Assembly (NCBI GenBank): GCA_030248215.1
Contig: JASANG010003710.1
Location: 62,001-126,000 of the forward strand
From: Enoplolaimus lenunculus
Taxonomy: Eukaryota > Nematoda > Enoplea > Enoplida > Thoracostomopsidae
Reading direction: 5' to 3'
Length of the DNA stretch: 64,000 bases
The notes under the pieces were generated by a model. The model was not told where the DNA came from. It ran no database searches and worked only from the letters and a program-made list of their open reading frames with translations. Below, in pieces: positions 35,068 through 57,200 of this stretch (position 1 is the stretch's first letter; each line of letters opens with the position of its first letter). The position numbers and the translations under genes are program-made.

Positions 35068-37740
35068 ATGGCCGTTTTCAGCAAACCCGCTGTTTCGTTT
35101 TTGCGTGCAGCGTGTGCTCGTAAGTTTGAGTTTTATTTTGTATTTTTTGTAGCACGTACTTATTGAATATGTGCGTTGACGTATGTTAAGTAGAAGGTTG
35201 CAGAAATAATAGGACGCAATATAGGACGCAGAAAACTCAGAACATCAGTGTGACATACTGATGCATGAAGGTCAAATAAACAAGCTGGTTTTGCACATCG
35301 ATTAAACACTGATGCATATGTAGTGCCTTCATTCGCACTAGCAGTTGTTGTTTTTACTGTGGGTCTTATGATTAATGCAATAGGTTGGGCACAAGTAAGC
35401 ATGCATTGTCTTGGATTACATCCTGGCATACGTATAGTCTGTCAGAACTGCATGGTCGGGACAAACCCTTTCTCTGAAGTACTGCGAATACACACCGCTG
35501 TTCTTCTTTATGTCCCCGAAAGATAAGACCCCACCGGGAATCGAACCTCTGACCTCTCGCTTGCGAGTCAACCGCGCTAACCATTACACCGCGCGGCCGA
35601 TATCACATTGTTCTATGTATAGTACTGTATGTGCACGTGTATGCATGTGTCTTACATTACATACACTATGCACATACACATCTTACACCACATAACATAG
35701 TCGTTTTATTTTATGTTTAGAGTATGCTGGAAAACGGTGGGGCAGCGCTCGAATTTTTCCGATTAGGCAAAGCTATTATTTAACGCAAAGACATTTGGAC
35801 CATACGGTACGTTTTCTAAAACTTTATCACCTAAAATTGAACGATATCGTGCAGAGTATTAGTGTTAGCTGTTATGCAGAATTTTAAGCGCGTATAAGAA
35901 TTTAAATCATTTCAGATATATTTTGTTTTGAATGCTCATTTACCTCTGAAAAGCAGTTATTGACGTGCGCCATATTTTGCACATTTTATTTTCGTAACAA
36001 CTTTTGTATTTTCACGAAATTTTTATCTCAAACCGATATAAACCTTTTTTGTTTCAGATGTTTCATGTCACCCTTGCAACAGTGCCATTCATTGCAGTTA
36101 TTCTATTTTGTCACATTGTTTATGGTAAGTTATCAATGGTTGGGTACGATAATACACTCAATGTGTAGCCGTCTATATATCCAGCTCTGACGAAACTCCA
36201 GATACGGTTCCAGTATTTTCTTTTGCTGAATTTTCGACGTTGTCAGTTATAACGTCACCATGTGTACCCAAAGTTTTAATAACTTACGGTAAATTTTGTT
36301 ATATGTACGATCCAGATTTGTAAATTACAATCTTTTGCTTAACTAGATATTCGATGAAATACTTGGAAATATGTGATATTCGTTATCGTTTTGATATTTT
36401 TCGTTGTACTTTAGGGCATTGTGAGCTGCGCGAAATTCCTGAGGGATACGAGCCAGAGCATTGGGAATATGAAAGGGTTGGTTGAGTTATGCTTTATAAA
36501 GGCATTTTGTCACATTTTCTGTTTCAACTCTTGCTTGGTGGAGTATTCGATTTGGTGTATCATTAGTCGTAGTCGTATTTTCGAAAGAACTATGGTAGTT
36601 ATGTGTATATAATATTGTAAACTAATTCTTAATTTATGTTCTGGATTATCTGCATTGAACGTGTTTTCGCTGTGAAAAATGGAATTAACAGCAAGAATTA
36701 TTTGCAAAATTTTGATTTTATGCTTAACAACATGTTCCTAATATATATTATTTTATCGTACATAAGCTATTGCGTTTTAAAGCGAAAATCGTTAGTCCTA
36801 AAATGTTTGAATTATAGCACCCAATTACTCGATTTTTTGTACGATATATAAATCCGAATCCTGGCAAGCAACATGAAAAATTATTGGCGGTGCTTAAAGA
36901 CGATTTAGAATGCAAAAAGTGGATGTAAGTTTTATGTCTATATTAACTTTTCATTTGGTACAATTAAAAGGGACAGGCTTCGTTGCAAATTTGGATGATT
37001 GCGCATTTAAATCTGTAAGTGCTTATAATAACAACATTATGCGGGGTTCACGTTAGCAATTGCGCGCTTGGTACCTGTTTTGTCACTGTGCACATAGCGG
37101 TACACACTAATTGTTTTGCTACCCATATGGATACCAACAGAAATAAAAATGTTATGCATAGTTAGGTTTTCGAAATGTTGACCTACCCAATGGGTAGAGT
37201 CAAGATGTCTGCTCGTAGCCCATATAGATGCCAACTTAATAAACCTTCAAGCTTGCACTTTAAAACGCTTCAACACAGCGACTTGTATTTTACAAGTTCC
37301 GTGTATTCTGTTTTTACTATTTATGTTTTGAAAAAATTTAAAAAATGACACTAGCTATAAATATTGTTAAAATAATTGCAAGGTACCCATATGGGTGACA
37401 AACCGAAGACTAGTTACCCATAGTTACAAACGTATGGTACCTATATGGGTAGTAGCTAGCTAACAACCTATTCATATAGGTTGTTTCTACGTCCTGCTAT
37501 GGGTAGGTAACAAAACAGGTACCAAGCGCACAATTGGTAACGTGAACTCCGCATTACATAATAATACGTTTTTACAGACGAATCGAAAAACGTGTGCGGC
37601 ATTTAATGTATGAACGTCAAGACTACAAAGCGTGGTGGTATCGGCCATATTCAGCAAAATGGGTCGAAGCAGATTTAATGAAAACTCTTTCAATGACGTT
37701 GGGTGGAGAGCCATGGCACGAAATGCACGATATGCATTAA
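35068..37740 (+). CDS. NDUFB5: NADH dehydrogenase 1 beta subcomplex subunit 5 (complex I SGDH)
   Basis: Accessory subunit of mitochondrial complex I, in the membrane arm of the inner membrane. Exons: 35068-35119, 35721-35806, 36058-36124, 36415-36476, 36818-36924, 37578-37740, giving 178 residues against 189 in human. The N-terminus MAVFSKPAVSFLRAACA is basic and hydrophobic, as expected of a mitochondrial presequence. Family signs in order are RIFPIRQSYYLTQR (human RLFVIRPSRFYDRR), one TM segment (ATVPFIAVILFCHIVYG), the hallmark EIPEGYEPEHWEYER, then HPITRFFVRY (human HPISRWIARN) and a charged C-terminal helix. Exon 4 ends at a weak donor, AGG/GTTGGT, chosen because it joins in frame to HPIT. 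Intron 1 holds a tRNA-like SINE head, and the last intron holds a 514-bp MITE ending 24 bp before the final exon. A poly(A) signal follows the stop by 14 bp. No start-context doubt. Confidence 0.93.
35400..35605 (-). mobile_element. tRNA-like SINE head in NDUFB5 intron 1
   Basis: On the minus strand, GGTGTAATGGTTAGCGC and AGGTTCGATTCCCGG are good box A and box B sequences. The acceptor stem and T-stem do not pair well, so a functional tRNA is unlikely. The stretch down to about 35400 may be the SINE body. Confidence 0.5.
37040..37553. mobile_element. PIF/Harbinger-like MITE in the last NDUFB5 intron
   Basis: Inverted repeats of about 48 bp beginning TGCGGGGTTCACGTTA, including GCGCTTGGTACCTGTTTTG, flanked by TTA on both sides, the 3-bp target typical of PIF/Harbinger. 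The interior carries about eight variants of the palindrome TACCCATATGGGTA. It ends 24 bp before the final exon. Confidence 0.75.
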
Positions 37741-37754
37741 TATTTTATAACTTT

Positions 37755-37760
37755 AATAAA
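37755..37760 (+). promoter_or_regulatory. Poly(A) signal of NDUFB5
   Basis: AATAAA 14 bp after the stop; implies a very short 3'UTR. Confidence 0.7.
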
Positions 37761-40088
37761 GCATTTTATTTAAAACACACTTAGGTGCACAACGAAACTA
37801 AATTTATAGGGCTTAACTAAGTTGACATTCCGTTTAACTCTGATTTTATAGCACTAATCAGCAGCGGGTAATAGGTAACGATCATGTACTCAACCGTTAA
37901 CTTGTAAATTCGCATTAAAATTATCTTGAATTTTTATTCAAAATGTTCTCAATTCAGTACAGAAATTCTAAAGAAGAACGTATCCCTAGTCAGTTAGGTG
38001 TCGCCCATATATAGAACAGGACGAAATCTAGGTCACAAGTCTTGGAAGATTAAAGCACAGATTTGTGTTTATATTTTAAACTCTAAACTTTGATTGGGAG
38101 CTGTTCTAGCAGGCTACAACCGAATGCGGTTGGCTACCTCTATGTTTTGGTACAAATTTGAACAAATTGTCGAGGTTTCTTGACAAATGAATCTAAAACC
38201 AAAAATTTTGACCACGCTTTAATATATTTGGTAAACTTAGGCCATAGGTCATATAACATTTGAACCGGTTTACTCTTTATTGTTAATTATCCTGTTTGCG
38301 GATGTTCGTAATTGATCGTTCGTAGATACTGTAGCTTGCGTGTTGGAAAATCTTGCTAATTGGTTGAGTTGCAGGAAATATTTAGGTAATGGCAGTTTTT
38401 AAAGGTATACTTTACCTCAAACCGTCAGATTTTAAAGTTTTAAATATAGAGTAACTTAACAACCTGCTATTTTAAAAAACACTGTATAGTTATACTTTCT
38501 TAAATTGTGTTTTGTTAACGGTTTTGGTCAATATTGCATTTTGGGATATAACGGTAGACTAAACTTATTCGTCAGCCTAACCTTTAAATCTAAGCTTTAG
38601 TGTGAAGATTAGTCTAAAGTATACTCAAACGTAAACATTGTCGAAAGTCTGAACCTTCTGTACTGTAGTCCTATGGACCGCAAGCAATATGGAATCCCCT
38701 AAAGATAAGGCTTTCTATGTTTTCTGTTGTAGTTATGGAAATTTTTTAGTGGAAGTGTTCAAAATTTAAACTAACTCATAACATCTACCTAAATATATAC
38801 GCTAAATGCTTTATTCGGCAATTAAATTTGATTTTAGAGTTTAGGAATACGTAAATCTAAATCATAGGCTAGACATAGAACAATAAATAAAATAATTACA
38901 TATATTTTCTGGACTTTTAAATAAAATGACTCGGTTGTATATGCAGTAGGTATTGGTCGATCATCTGCACCGAGAGTTTTTGGGATGGTAGGGATAGTTG
39001 GCAAACAATGTTGAAAATTGAGCACGTCAGCCCTTTTGCTTTGCATATTTAGTATAAACTATGGACAGTTCATCTCTTGTAGTATTGTATGATTATAGTC
39101 CGGTTTACTACAAGTAAATGTTAGTGTTGTAATGTGTTTGGCTGTAATTAGTAATAGCTGATAGGCTGATTGAAGTGTAAGGCAGCTGTTTAGTAATTGG
39201 CTGTATTATGCGTTCTAGTTGATTTCAATTTTAAGTTAAGTGTGGAGCTCTGTCCTGAATGAAGCATTAACTGGAAATTAGGTAAACTCTTGTTCGGGAG
39301 AAATTCAGTATGCACTTTTATGTGAGTCCGCATTATGATCACTCAATAGAAGTTGCAGAATCGTTACCAAAGTGCAATTCAGGGTGGCAACAGAACTTCG
39401 GGTTCGGTAAAAAGCAATGAGTAACTAACCGGATATCGGTTTCCTCTAAAAATCGGTTTCCGTTATAGAAATAATGGAAATTCAGTTATTTTTACGCTGA
39501 AATTTAGTTTATAAGTCACGTTTATATGTCGCCAAAATGGTATTAAAAATTATGAAATTCAACCAAAATGTTAAAAATTTCTGTGGGTCCCGCTATTTTT
39601 TCTTCAAAATTTTAGAAAACTCGGTGAATGCACGGCTCAATTGCATTAGCAGAACAATAAAACATCTTTGAATCTTTCATACTTCATTATCCGTTTTCCG
39701 TTTCCGTTATTTTTACTATCCGTTTTTACACCCTGGTATAAATTGAATGTTCGTGTTCAATTTGGAACAAGTCGATTCCAGCTGGATTGTGCAAAGCTTG
39801 GCTGTATTTTTTCTTGAAAATAACGAAACTGGTTGAACAATTGTTTTCCCACGAGGTTTAGAATTTGAGCTTTTGGAACTCAATCCGGATTTCAATGAAT
39901 ACTCAGTTTTTGATATTTTAAAATTTACAATGTTTTTCTTCATACAAAGCTTCTGCTTACTTTATATCCAGAAATTCTTCGAAATGGTAAATTTCGGATT
40001 TGGCACAGTCGCAATTGGTTCACATTCAGTTAAATGATTTATTGTGCGCTGATTTGTTTCAATTTAGTGTTTTTCAGTTAAATTAGCA
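37761..40088. other. Gap between NDUFB5 and PEX6
   Basis: AT-rich with one hAT-like MITE (39385-39735). The last 350 bp presumably hold the PEX6 promoter; no TATA or other motif stands out. Confidence 0.4.
39385..39735. mobile_element. hAT-like MITE between NDUFB5 and PEX6
   Basis: Ends CAGGGTGGCAACAG and (inverted) CAGGGTGTAAAAACGG; interior has repeated CGGTTTCCGTTAT-type motifs. Target duplication is weak. A related end (CAGGGTGGCAAGAAAAG) lies at 20219. Confidence 0.45.
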
Positions 40089-52054
<11,966 letters not shown>

Positions 52055-52372
52055 ATTAGTATTGTTCTTGGGTGCTCCGCGGGATACGAATGCCCCACAT
52101 TGCAGACACCTCCTCTTGCAACCCCTCTTCCCTCCTATCGTCCGCCTCATAGGAGGACGCAGGGGAAGACGGACCAGTAGCAAGCACAGGGAGGCGTGGA
52201 AGTGGAGTATGTGGAAGCAGAAGAGGATGGAGGTGGTGGTGTAGTGTGTGAATGTGGTGGATGTGAAGGGTGTCAAACTGGCCTTTTTACGCTACGTAAG
52301 TTGACAATAATTTATTCGTAGAATATGTTTTTCAGAATTCAAACATGATTTGTTTATTGTACAGTTGTGAAC

Positions 52373-52378
52373 AATAAA
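52373..52378 (+). promoter_or_regulatory. Probable poly(A) signal of PEX6
   Basis: First clear AATAAA after the PEX6 stop, giving a 3'UTR of about 330 bases. Confidence 0.45.
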
Positions 52379-52559
52379 CGCGTGGTATTTGGTTGAAGGA
52401 GCGAAATGCGAAAGCGGCAGTTTACAGGATTCATCTGAACATTCTCAGGAAATTTTGCTTTTTTTCTTAAGTGTTGCCAACAAATTGGGCACTTACCAAT
52501 AATTGAAATTTGGGTGAGGGGCTCTTGGCAGTTTATTTTCCATTCTCATTATTCAAACG

Positions 52560-52713
52560 CTTGTGAAATTCAACTCCGCCAGAGTCAAATTCGACTCACT
52601 GAGCGACTCGGGTGAGTCGAAATTGAATCTGGCTGAGTCGAATTTGACTCAGTTTGTGTAGTCCGGATAAGCATATTTCGGAGAGAGTCTATTTGACACC
52701 ATTTTTTGCAGTG
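52560..52713. mobile_element. TGAGTCAA-family MITE, left end missing
   Basis: GAGTCAAATTCGACTCAC and GAATTTGACTCAGTTTG interior, and the right end ACCATTTTTTGCAGTG. A 68-bp end fragment of the same family lies at 60576-60643. Confidence 0.6.
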
Positions 52714-52814
52714 TTAGAGCGTAGGCGTTAGTTTTGCCTAGGCGTAGGCTTAGACTTGCCCTAGGCGTAGGCTTACGTTTTGGTTTAGGTTTAGGCAGGC
52801 GGCTTAGATGTAAG

Positions 52815-52975
52815 CTTTGCCCCGTTGTCTCACTGTCTCGGCTGTACCCGCTGTCCTAGCTGTCTCTCTATCTCAGCTGATGCAGCTGCCCGCTATCCAG
52901 TTGTCCAAGCTGCTTTTCTGTCCCAACTTTCCGAACTGTCTCAGCTGTCCCCGTTGTACTGGCTGTCTCGTGTAA
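52815..52975 (-). repeat. AGCTGTCCC minisatellite, inverse of the 33.7-kb array
   Basis: Imperfect units CTGTCTCGGCTGT, AGCTGTCCCC and CCGTTGTACTGGCTGTC. Read on the minus strand they give the same GGGACAGCT unit as the array at 33690. Confidence 0.6.
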
Positions 52976-53675
52976 ATAAACCAGATTTATTTTAGGTACT
53001 TAAATATGATGGATGCGTCTGATATTTTTCTTTAAAAATTTTACAAATCCCGGTGAATATTTGCAATCCAGTGTTGTACTTGGCAGATAAAACAATCTTA
53101 AACATGTAATACCTGAATTGTTGATTTTCTTTTCCGTTATTAGGGATTAGGATTTACGCTTATGTTTAGGCTTAAGCTTTAGCGAGCAGTTATTTTCTTA
53201 TGGGCCTAAAGTTCATTTGTTTTAAGCTTTTTTGCTTGCAACCGAATTTTATGCTTGTAATATTTGATTAAATTTTTAAATTCTGTTGAAGAACGTTCTG
53301 AACACTGTTATTTTTGTCCCCGTACGTCTTGTTACTTGTTCATCGTGGGTACGTCAAGATAAACAACGTTTGAGCTATGTTACCAATCAGCAGAAATATA
53401 TGGCTTATTGCAATTTAGAATTTAGATACTGTGAAATTTCGAAACGAAGTGAAAAAAATTAGTAATCATTGTTTAGTTTCTATCAGCATCAGACTAAACA
53501 GTTATTTAATAGAAGGCAGAAAACCTCATCACACAGATTACGGAACCTCTTCACATCTCACTAGCAATCAGTTAATAGCCGACGCAGACAAACGATATAG
53601 GTGTTTATTGCTAACTAAAATCTATTAAGCAGAGTCTCAGGTTTAGGCTTAGCATATAGCTTAGGTTAAGGCGTA

Positions 53676-54097
53676 CTGTATTGACCCGAATACAAGGGGG
53701 TAATAAGAGGGGGTCGCTATTTTGAGTCCCAATCATTAGGAGTCCGTATTATATATAATTGTCCGTAAGCGGATGGAGTCGCTGAACCCTAACTAGAGTA
53801 CATAAATGTCAATTATACCTAAATGTAGTCCATAAATGACTTCAGGACCTTGAGTTCGAAACTTTAAAGTGTACTTATATTTTGAAAGTACATTCCTAAG
53901 TATAACCTTGCATTAATATGGCTCAAGCTATTGATACAATACAAATAAACGTTTAATTCAACGGATAATTGCAGTACCGGATATATATCAGTAACGAAGG
54001 GTGGCAGAGCGTGGGTTAAAAATAAATAACATCCGTAACCGAATAAGAAGTAGAGGCCAAATAAATATCAGTCCCCCTCGGTTTCGGGTCACTACAG
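53676..54097. mobile_element. MITE, CTGTAGTGACCC family, upstream of the MSP-domain gene
   Basis: Ends CTGTATTGACCCGAATA and TTTCGGGTCACTACAG with TA flanks. It is inverted relative to the 19318 copy and stops about 155 bp before the chosen start codon, so it probably overlaps that gene's promoter. Confidence 0.65.
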
Positions 54098-54253
54098 TAG
54101 GCTAAATCTTAAAGCGTACCAAAATTGAAATCGTTCGTTTTTGCTTTGGTGAATAACTTTTTTCTGGTGAAAGAATTAGCAAACATTCGCCCTGTTTATA
54201 AGTACCTAAACATTGTTATGTCTAAAATTTTTAGGTTTGTCAAATTTTTAAAC

Positions 54254-57200
54254 ATGACATCCGAATTAACTGCAACAACAAATGACAAACTTGAAAATTA
54301 TAAAAATAACGCGCTGAATAAATTATCAACGAATCAATCGAAAATATTTTTTCAAATTTCTCCAAACAGGACTGCTCCGCTGATGTCACAGTTAACCGTG
54401 TTCAATTCAACTGCAGAGCCAATTGCATTTCGCTTCAAAGCATCGTTGAAACGGGTCATTAAGGTAATGGTTGCTGGGGCCTAGGGAAATAAGGAGATAT
54501 ATGATCCCACACCCCAAAGTACGTGCTGGATTTTATAAAGGTCAAAGCATTTTGGTTCGCTCGCTACGTGTGTTGCTAGAAACTTCTATATAAGATCAGG
54601 TCAACCGCCGTTCGTCGGCTTTGGAGTTAAAATCAGGAAACATGATTTTTGAAAAAATTTTGGCATACAGTTGCTCAGCTCGACCTGTGGATTCCCTAAA
54701 AATATATATAATATGACTGTATATATTCTAAGCAAAAATTTCAATCCCTTACCCAAGGATCCCGTTATCGAAAACGTGGTCCGAGCTGAGCCCGAATATA
54801 TTTTTAGCAAAACTTATGTTCTCTGAATTTTTATACCCCTGCCGTATTATCGCCGATTAAACTATCTAATAATTAAACTCTAAAATTAATAACAAATTAA
54901 ACGAAATCTTAGCTACATAATTTCGTCTCACCTCCGGCTCTGACAAGTTTTATGACCTCTGGTTCCGGTATTTTTCAGCTCCGGTTGCACCCTGGCTTAT
55001 CGTCTTTCGGTTGACCTCAGCATCACATGTAATTATCACTTGTACCATTTTTTGTTGCTGATTTTATTTTTGTTTGTAAGGTATCCCCTGGTGCGTTTGG
55101 AGTATTATGGCCTGTACAAAACGCCCGTTTGAATTCGGACCAGTGTGTGTCTTCGCTAGAAATTACGTTAAGTATTACTCAAGGTTAGTTTATATATCAT
55201 ACCCTAATGGTCGAAAAGGTACGTTTTACACCTGGCTCATTTAGGATTGGGGAGGTAGGAAGCTGTGGTTTGTGCTTTGATCTTTAAAATCTACGTTTTG
55301 CCAGTAGTTTGATATTTTAATATTAAAAAAGGTTAATAGAAAAAAATTCGCTGTTCAAAATTTAAAACTATAAAATTCTGCCTCACTATTTTTCAGCCAA
55401 AGTGTTTATTTTAATTTTAGTAGCGTTACAAGATATTAACATTGACGATTGTTTTTTGATCTTTCAAGTGCAACGTTTTCCGAAAGACTCAGTGGAAACG
55501 GCACAGGAACTGCAAAGGTTATGGTCTTTTGAAAAATACAAAACGACCGAAGTATCAAATACTAGAATTGGGTAAAATATTCGCCATCAGAGTGCAACTA
55601 GCACTCATATTCTCAGATGTGTATAACAACTATTACATTCAAAATAATAATTCTGATATTTTAGAAAAAATTTCTTATATTTAACAAATATGATTAGCAA
55701 GGTGCACATGAAAAGTATTTCTGTTATAGCAGAAAACTTTTCAAAATTTTTTAAAATAAAGTCTGAAAATAAACGTTTTATAGTTATTTTTTTGAAAAAT
55801 TGTCTTAAATATCAGAAAATTTGACTCTGAAATTTTCCACACTTAAAAGTCTAAAATAGGCTATTAATGTTTGAAATGCTAGATATTTATGTACTGAGAA
55901 TTTAACAAAGTATGAGTCTTGAAATTTCAAGATAATTAATTTTGTGCGTGGTGATAGGTGCTACACACATTTGAGAAAATGGATCCAGAAGTCAAATTTA
56001 CCCAAACGAGAAGTAGAAATTTATTATATGAATTAGCACAAGAGAGGAACCAAATATTCAGGGAAGTTGTTTTAAGTTTTTTAAATTTTAATAATGGACA
56101 TCGACAGTCTATAATTTTGAACCTGTAAACCTAATAATGTATTGCAATAACTGGATGTGTTGTCTCAAAGGAACAAAACAGTGAAACAAACTAGTGAGTT
56201 GATTTTAACTCAGAACGAGTTGAATCGCTCAGTCTTAGATAGGACTATCAGAACTCAGAAGTGTTAGTTGATGTAACTCAATGTGAGTTAATTAATCAAA
56301 TTACATGGAATCAAACCAACTGAGACTGAAAATCAACTCAAGTCCGAGTGAGTTATTGCTTATCGTTATTAACTCAGAAATAACTAACACGCTAGCTGAT
56401 TTGATTATTCAACTCATTAGAATTTACAGTGAGCATATTAAATAAAAAATCTCAATACAAACAAACCTCAAGTTTTGCACCCCTAATGATTGAACATTAT
56501 TAAGGACATATACACTGTAAATTCCAATGAGTTGATTAATCAATTCAGCCAGCGAGTTGGTTATTTCTGAATTAATATCAGTAAACATTAACTCACTCTG
56601 AGTGAGTTGATTCTCACTCTCAGTTGATTTGGCTCTAAGTGAGTTGATTAATCAACTCAGAATGAATTGAATCAATTGCAAAATACTGAGTTCTAATAGT
56701 CCTAACTCAGACTGAGTGATTCAACTCATTCTGAGTTAAAATCAACTCACTGAAATTTACAGTGTATGTAAAGTTTGAAATTATGCTCTCTATCTATAAC
56801 TGTTTTCTGTACTTTGTTTACATTCCCCCACAATTATTCCCCCCGCACACATAATGATTTTATGATTTACCGAGGCTCAGGCATCGGCTGTAGCGTTAAG
56901 TTAAACCTAACCGTTGTTTTATAACCTGTTTATAGAATTTTCATTCATGATACTGAAGTTACATTTCCGTACAATCGTGTTGAAATATCAGTCAAAGACA
57001 CCGCTCCTTGGTTAAATTATTTGGTAAAATAATTTAGCTTTCAAATTTTTTACTGCTCTACACAAAATAGGGTAACTTTGCCTACACTCTCTAGCTTAAA
57101 ATTTTAAAATGCTTAGATAGGATTCTTTTGTAAAAACAATTCGAATTGATGCGGTATTGTTTATCATATTTCTTTATCGCTTAACGGAAACACCTTTCAT

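Noticed and set aside
35528-35605. Functional tRNA gene
   Set aside because: Box A and B are good, but the acceptor and T stems do not pair and the anticodon arm is irregular; called a SINE head.
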